This document shows positions 5,762 to 9,846 of a DNA stretch of 9,846 nt, one piece after another; the first letter of the stretch is position 1; each line of letters opens with the position of its first letter. This DNA is from Sulfitobacter sp. (GTDB lineage: Bacteria; Pseudomonadota; Alphaproteobacteria; Rhodobacterales; Rhodobacteraceae): NCBI GenBank assembly GCA_024636405.1, contig JAGXHC010000173.1, positions 1-9,846 of the forward strand. Reading direction: 5' to 3'. The notes under the pieces are model-generated. The model did not search any database and was not told the origin of the DNA. It saw nothing but the letters and a program-made list of their open reading frames with translations. Both the position numbers and the translations under genes were made by a program.

Positions 5762-7057
5762 ATGTTTACGCACGCAGATCTGGCACGGCTGCAATCACAA
5801 TCCCTGAAGATGCAGGGGTTCATACGGCAGCAAACCTATTCGCCGGAAATGGAAAAGACGCTGCGGCGGTTCAGCTCATGGGAAGTGGCCGAGCTGATAT
5901 TCAAGACCAACCCATCCACCCTCCGTGGTCGGCTTGCCGCAGACCCGTCCCTGCCCCAAGGGTTGGTCGAAGAAGATGGCAGGCAACGCTGGTATACTCT
6001 GGAAGAGATTAACGAACTGCGCCGCAAGCTGAAGATCAAGAACCAGCCATTGATGCCGCGTCGCCCGTCAGGCAAACGGGCAATCCGGGCCGCGATTGCA
6101 AACTTCAAAGGTGGGGCCGGAAAATCGACGGTCGCGTTGCATTTTGCGCATGCCGCCGCGCTGGACGGGTATCGCGTGTTGGCAGTTGACTTTGATCCGC
6201 AGGCCACGCTGAGCCATTCGATGGGCCTGTCGGATGTGGCCGAGGAATTTACCGTCTGGGGCATCATGGCGCGTGACCTGATCCGGGAAACGGATCGCAT
6301 GAATGCAGCAACGGGTGGCGCGGAAAGTGGTGCCGCCCTGCCCCGCCGCACCTTGCCGTCCAGCGTCACCGGTATGGGCCTGACGGATTTGCGCGTCACC
6401 GATTTCATCAAGCCGACAAGCTGGCCGACCATCGATCTGATCCCAAGCTGTGCCAACGCGGCCTTTGTCGAATTCGCCAGTGCGCAGTATCGCCACCTGA
6501 ATCCAGAGTGGTCGTTTTTCGCGGCCGTTTCGCGTTATCTAGATGCGATCCCGCCAGATGCCTATGACATGATCATTTTCGATTGCCCGCCCGCGATCGG
6601 GTATCAATCCATGAACGCGGTGTTTGCGGCGGACGTGCTTTATGTGCCTTCGGGTCCGGGGTATTGGGAATATGACAGTACCACCAGCTTTATCGGGCAA
6701 TTGTCCGAGGCGCTTGCGGATCTGGCGCGGTTTCAGGGGGCGCTGCCTGATGGGGCCAAACGGGAAAAGATGTTTGCGGACATCCGCTTTCTTTTGACGC
6801 GCTTTGAACCGAACAATGATCTGCACCGTGCGATGCAGTCAGCATTTAGTCAGGTTTTCAAGTCACATGTAACAACCCACCCGATTGAGATGACGCGCGC
6901 CGTTGAACAATCGGGGCGGTTTCTGTCGTCGATCTACGAGATGGATTACCGGCAGATGACACGCGAAACATGGCGTCGGGCGCGGACGTCTTTTGACCGG
7001 GCCTATGAGGAGTTTCGCGAAACTCTGATTGCCGCCTGGGACAAGTTGGAGGATTGA
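5762..7057 (+). CDS. parA: Partition ATPase ParA with N-terminal helix-turn-helix
   Basis: A 431-residue ParA of the large (type Ia-like) class, which segregates plasmid copies by ATP-driven binding to nucleoid DNA together with ParB and parS. Residues about 36-97 (SSWEVAELIFKTNPSTLRGR...RWYTLEEINELRRKL) look like a MerR-type winged helix, used in this class to bind the par operator. The deviant Walker A KGGAGKST spans 116-123, with signature K116 and K121. Walker A' is VDFDPQAT (142-149) and Walker B is IIFDCPP (271-277). Residues about 176-215 hold a loop between A' and B with several Gly and Ala. AAGGA at 5750-5754, 7 nt before ATG 5762, supports the start. parB follows after 3 nt. A parS palindrome precedes it, consistent with autoregulation by ParA/ParB. 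Confidence 0.93.
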   Translation: MFTHADLARLQSQSLKMQGFIRQQTYSPEMEKTLRRFSSWEVAELIFKTNPSTLRGRLAADPSLPQGLVEEDGRQRWYTLEEINELRRKLKIKNQPLMPRRPSGKRAIRAAIANFKGGAGKSTVALHFAHAAALDGYRVLAVDFDPQATLSHSMGLSDVAEEFTVWGIMARDLIRETDRMNAATGGAESGAALPRRTLPSSVTGMGLTDLRVTDFIKPTSWPTIDLIPSCANAAFVEFASAQYRHLNPEWSFFAAVSRYLDAIPPDAYDMIIFDCPPAIGYQSMNAVFAADVLYVPSGPGYWEYDSTTSFIGQLSEALADLARFQGALPDGAKREKMFADIRFLLTRFEPNNDLHRAMQSAFSQVFKSHVTTHPIEMTRAVEQSGRFLSSIYEMDYRQMTRETWRRARTSFDRAYEEFRETLIAAWDKLED

Positions 7058-7060
7058 TAG

Positions 7061-8188
7061 ATGGTCAAGAAGCGTAGCGTATTCGACATCAATTTCGACC
7101 CTAATGACGATGATAGTGCCGGGTTCCCCGCGGGGAACCAGCGCGCTCCTGAGACGAAGGCCTTTAACGTTCAAGGGCATCCGTTGCAGAATTCCGGTCC
7201 GGTTCCGGCACGCCGCGGCCCAATGGCCAGCGCCATTTCCGAGACCGCAGAAGCGAATGTTGAAAGGGCAGGGGCCGAAGCCGCCATTCGCGCGGAAAAT
7301 GACGCCTTGGCGCATGAACATGTGCGGCTCAAGAAATTGGGACTGATCACCGATCTGATCAAGACGGATGATGTGCTGAGCACCAAGTTGACCCGTGATC
7401 GGTCTGCCAATATTGATCCGGATCTGGCGGAACTCAAGGTTTCAATCGTTGCCGTTGGTCTGTCAAATCCGATCCGGGTGGAACAGACTGCTGAGGGGTA
7501 TGAGCTTATTCAGGGGTTCCGGCGTCTGCGTGCCTTCAGGGAGTTGGCGCAGGAAACCGGCGACCCCCGCTATACCCGGATCCCGGCGGCAATGGTTCCC
7601 CGCGGGGAACCGCTTGTTGATCTTTATCGCAAGATGGTTGACGAGAATCTGGTGCGCAAGGACCTGTCATTCGGCGAAATGGCACAGCTTGCCGTGTCCT
7701 ATGCGCAGGAGGCCGGGATTGAAGCCGATGAGGCCGTGAGCGTTCTTTATGCCTCGGCGTTAAAACAAAAACGGTCGTACATCCGCCAGTTCGCGCGCGT
7801 TTTGCAGGACCTTGAGGGGGCTTTGCGCCATGCTGAGATGATCCCGCGCGCCTTGGGTCTTGAGCTTGGTAAAGGTCTTGAGGCGTCCCCGCAACTGGCA
7901 AGGGGGATTGTCCAGGGTCTTGCGGCGGCACCGGACCGCGACGCAGCACAGGAGGTGCGAATTTTGCGCGATGCACTGACCAGCGACGTCGAGCCGACCA
8001 AAAAACGTGCGGTCAAGGCGGTTTCCAAAACCACCTTGCGTCTTGCGCGGCCGGAAGGGGAAGCGCGGGTCATCGCTTCGGAAGGGCGTGTTGAAATTCG
8101 TCTGGAAAAGGATTTCTCGGCGGTGAACAAGGCGCGTTTGCAATCGGCAATCGAGGCATTTCTACAATCCATTGAGGAACGTGACTGA
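7061..8188 (+). CDS. parB: Centromere-binding protein ParB
   Basis: A 375-residue ParB that should bind the GGTTCCCCGCGGGGAACC sites and stimulate ParA. After a low-complexity N-terminus (1-90), the ParB/Spo0J domain shows LKVSIVAVGLSNPIRV (125-140), YELIQGFRRLRAFREL (147-162, with GFRR in place of the usual GERR), and ENLVRKDLSFGEMAQLA (195-211). The helix-turn-helix region is about 225-250. The C-terminus (about 340-375) should dimerise. GGAGG at 7048-7052, inside the end of parA, sits 8 nt before ATG 7061. The gene contains two of the three parS-like palindromes: at codons 21-26 (GFPAGN) and codons 178-184 (MVPRGEP). The same DNA is read in two frames, so the DNA site, not the peptide, is what is kept. 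Confidence 0.93.
   Translation: MVKKRSVFDINFDPNDDDSAGFPAGNQRAPETKAFNVQGHPLQNSGPVPARRGPMASAISETAEANVERAGAEAAIRAENDALAHEHVRLKKLGLITDLIKTDDVLSTKLTRDRSANIDPDLAELKVSIVAVGLSNPIRVEQTAEGYELIQGFRRLRAFRELAQETGDPRYTRIPAAMVPRGEPLVDLYRKMVDENLVRKDLSFGEMAQLAVSYAQEAGIEADEAVSVLYASALKQKRSYIRQFARVLQDLEGALRHAEMIPRALGLELGKGLEASPQLARGIVQGLAAAPDRDAAQEVRILRDALTSDVEPTKKRAVKAVSKTTLRLARPEGEARVIASEGRVEIRLEKDFSAVNKARLQSAIEAFLQSIEERD
7122..7139. repeat. parS-like palindrome, copy 2 (5' end of parB)
   Basis: Identical 18-bp perfect palindrome, 1406 bp from copy 1, within parB codons 21-27 where it encodes GFPAGNQ in a region that looks disordered. Confidence 0.8.
7594..7611. repeat. parS-like palindrome, copy 3 (mid parB)
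   Basis: Identical 18-bp perfect palindrome, 472 bp from copy 2, within parB codons 178-184. It is read in another frame and encodes VPRGEP, a segment inside the conserved ParB domain between the GFRR box and the ENL motif. Confidence 0.8.
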
Positions 8189-8232
8189 ATATCACCGGCC
8201 AAAAAACACGCGCACCACATTAGCAAAATCGT

Positions 8233-8260
8233 TTGACTGATCGGTTAGTCAGTGTTTATC
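8233..8260 (+). promoter_or_regulatory. Presumed tetR promoter with operator-like inverted repeat
   Basis: TTGACT (8233-8238) resembles a -35 box, and TTTATC (8255-8260), 16 nt on, is a weak -10. Between and overlapping them, TGACTGATCGGTTAGTCA (8234-8251) is an imperfect palindrome, 14 of 18 positions symmetric, with perfect 5-bp outer arms. TetR-family regulators usually bind such a site to repress their own gene. A start site near 8267 would make the mRNA almost leaderless for the ATG at 8269. Confidence 0.55.
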
Positions 8261-8268
8261 GTCGCGAG

Positions 8269-8901
8269 ATGAAGCCAGCCCGCGCGCCCCAAATCGAAAA
8301 TATTGCCCCCGCCCAAAGCGGTATTCTGGCTGCGGCGGAGATTGAGTTTGCCGAAGCGGGTTTTGAAGGCGCCGGGATGAAAAGCATCGCGACCCGTGCG
8401 CAGGTCAGCCAAGGGTTGCTGCACTATCACTACGGCAACAAAGAGCGGCTTTATGGTGCGGTGATCCGCCACCGGTCCAAGGAAATCAACACCGGCAGAG
8501 GTGCGTTGCTGGCGCAGGTCAATCTGGCCGCGCCCGAGGCATTGGCGCAGATACTGGATGCGCTGTTTCGGCCCACACTGGGGCCTGATGGCGGGGGCAA
8601 AGCCTATGCGCGGATTTTTGCGGGGCTGATCGTTGGGCGTGAGCGCGATCAGGAACTGGTGCGCGAATGTTACGACCCGACGGCGCATCTGTTTCTGGAT
8701 GCGATGGAGCGGGCAGGGATGGCGCGCGCCCACGCGGGGGTGACCTATCAGGTGGCCCTTGGGGTTCTGGCGTCGGTCATTTCACGCGATGGGCGGATGG
8801 AACGATTGATGGGGGTCGACAAGCCGATGGACACCGATGCCCTGATCGGCACGCTGGTTCGCTTTGTTATCGGCGGCGCGGAGGCGTTGAAAAAGACGTG
8901 A
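8269..8901 (+). CDS. TetR-family transcriptional regulator
   Basis: A 210-residue regulator. The N-terminal helix-turn-helix is clear: GILAAAEIEFAEAGFEG (18-34), then MKSIATRAQVSQGLLHYHYG (37-56) and NKERLYGAVI. The C-terminal ligand and dimer domain (about 70-210) is not informative about the effector. I use ATG 8269; the frame opens to a TTG at 8233, but that TTG is part of the presumed -35 box and the inverted repeat. No Shine-Dalgarno precedes 8269. The gene lies 44 bp (to the TTG) or 80 bp (to the ATG) after parB, same strand, and 31 bp before dctP, with which it may form an operon. It most likely represses itself and the TRAP operon until the transported acid, or a product of it, is present. 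Confidence 0.88.
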   Translation: MKPARAPQIENIAPAQSGILAAAEIEFAEAGFEGAGMKSIATRAQVSQGLLHYHYGNKERLYGAVIRHRSKEINTGRGALLAQVNLAAPEALAQILDALFRPTLGPDGGGKAYARIFAGLIVGRERDQELVRECYDPTAHLFLDAMERAGMARAHAGVTYQVALGVLASVISRDGRMERLMGVDKPMDTDALIGTLVRFVIGGAEALKKT

Positions 8902-8932
8902 AGAAATCAGAGTCTAACTGGGAGGAATGACG

Positions 8933-9846
8933 ATGAATTGGAAGATGTGGACAACAGCGGCAACGCTGGCGTGTGTGGCAGGCGTGGCCGCGGCGGAGGA
9001 TTTCACCGCAACGGTTGTCGCGGGGCATCCCGGCGTATTTCGCTGGGTCAAGATGGTTGATGAATCGTTTGCGCCGCAGGTGCAGGCCGCCCTTGAGGGG
9101 TCCGGCCACACGATTACCTTTGACGGTCAGTACGGCGGATCAATCGCCAAGGTCGGTGACGAGCTTGAGACCGTGGAGGCCGGTCTGGCCGAGATCGGTA
9201 TCTGCCAATCGTTGTTTGATCCGGCCAAGCTGGGGGTGCAGAACGTCACATATTACACCCCGTTCGTAAGCGACGATCCGCGAGAGGTGTCCGAACTGAT
9301 GGACAAGCTGCACCGCGAAGATGCGCGCATGACGGCCTCTTATGGCGAGAACGGTGTTGTCTATCTGGGGGCCCCGATCGGGATCGACGACTACCTGCTG
9401 ATGACCAATTTCGAGGTCAGCAGTCTGGCCGATCTGGAGGGGCGCAAGATTGCCGCGCCGGGGGCCGCGCTGAACTGGTTGACAGGGACGGGTGCCGTGG
9501 GTGTTTCGGGCAATCTGACGACATATTACAACGAATTGAAGACTGGTGTGTATGACGGGGTGATCGTATTTGCATCCGCTGCTCTTCCCGGCAAGCTGTT
9601 CGAGGTGGCGCCCTATGTCACCCGTGCCGGGCTGGGTGCGCAGTTTGCGGGGGGGTTGTGTGCCAATGCGGCCTGGTACGAAGCTTTGCCTGAGGAGGTG
9701 AAATCCGCGCTGACCGTTGGTGCGGATGCGGCACGCGAATGGTATTTGGCATCGCTTGAGGAAGGTGTCGCCAATTCGATCAAGGTGATGGCCGAAAATG
9801 GTGCAACGATCACCGATGCACCCGATAACATGCGCAAGGCCTGGGC
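8933..9846 (+). CDS. dctP: TRAP transporter solute-binding protein DctP (3' end cut off)
   Basis: An open frame of 304 codons from ATG 8933 to the window edge, about 30 codons short of the family's usual length. GGAGGA (8921-8926) is 6 nt from this ATG; an in-frame ATG at 8927 abuts it and is too close. Residues 1-21 (MNWKMWTTAATLACVAGVAA) are a signal peptide with cleavage likely before EDFTA, so the mature protein is periplasmic. Family marks are GQYGGSIAKVGDELETVEAG (66-84), LADLEGRKIAAPGAALNWL (165-183) and TTYYNELKTGVYDGVIVFASA (196-216). The Arg that most family members have two residues after the Lys of this RKI motif, where it holds the ligand carboxylate, is Ala here, and the usual QEN after DG is missing. 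The ligand therefore may differ from simple C4-dicarboxylates. dctQ and dctM would be expected beyond the edge. Confidence 0.9.
   Translation, partial: MNWKMWTTAATLACVAGVAAAEDFTATVVAGHPGVFRWVKMVDESFAPQVQAALEGSGHTITFDGQYGGSIAKVGDELETVEAGLAEIGICQSLFDPAKLGVQNVTYYTPFVSDDPREVSELMDKLHREDARMTASYGENGVVYLGAPIGIDDYLLMTNFEVSSLADLEGRKIAAPGAALNWLTGTGAVGVSGNLTTYYNELKTGVYDGVIVFASAALPGKLFEVAPYVTRAGLGAQFAGGLCANAAWYEALPEEVKSALTVGADAAREWYLASLEEGVANSIKVMAENGATITDAPDNMRKAW

Overview
The window looks like part of a plasmid or plasmid-derived replicon from an alphaproteobacterium of the Rhodobacteraceae (Roseobacter group). The reasons are the pairing of a small DnaA-like replication protein with a divergent parA-parB operon, a TRAP transporter and sugar/aromatic-acid catabolic genes, and a GC-rich codon style. 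No database search was possible, so the lineage is inferred from recognised families.

Left arm (1-3110): a catabolic region with signs of breakage. It holds the first 43 codons of a [2Fe-2S] subunit of a molybdenum hydroxylase (minus strand, running off the left edge), about 500 bp without a recognisable gene, a complete HpcH/HpaI-family aldolase (minus), and the last ~135 codons of an aldehyde dehydrogenase (minus, pseudogene). The aldehyde dehydrogenase fragment is fused head to head with a complete TRAP large permease gene, dctM (plus). The aldolase and dehydrogenase would have been consecutive steps: pyruvate is released with an aldehyde, and the aldehyde is oxidised. The break removed the catalytic part of the dehydrogenase and left dctM with no partner subunit and no visible ribosome site.

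Centre (3107-8188): the replication and partition module. On the minus strand are a rep gene (winged-helix N-terminal half plus a C-terminal domain like DnaA domain I), then four 23-bp direct repeats at an exact 23-bp period (candidate iterons/origin) just after the rep stop, then an AAA/DUF4143 ATPase gene. On the plus strand, across a 519-bp divergent intergenic region rich in inverted repeats, is parA-parB. Three identical 18-bp perfect palindromes (candidate parS) occur in the par operon: one before parA and two inside parB. The two inside parB are read in different frames.

Right arm (8189-9846): a TetR-family regulator with an operator-like inverted repeat between its presumed -35 and -10, followed 31 bp later by a TRAP solute-binding protein gene, dctP, that runs off the right edge. 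The replication module is therefore flanked by TRAP genes on both sides: an orphan dctM on the left and the start of a regulated dctP operon on the right. This suggests rearrangement or duplication of a transport/catabolism cluster around the replication region.

The most informative signals are the parS palindromes embedded in parB, the iteron array after rep, and the aldehyde dehydrogenase/dctM junction. I see no tRNA, rRNA, CRISPR array or recognisable insertion sequence.
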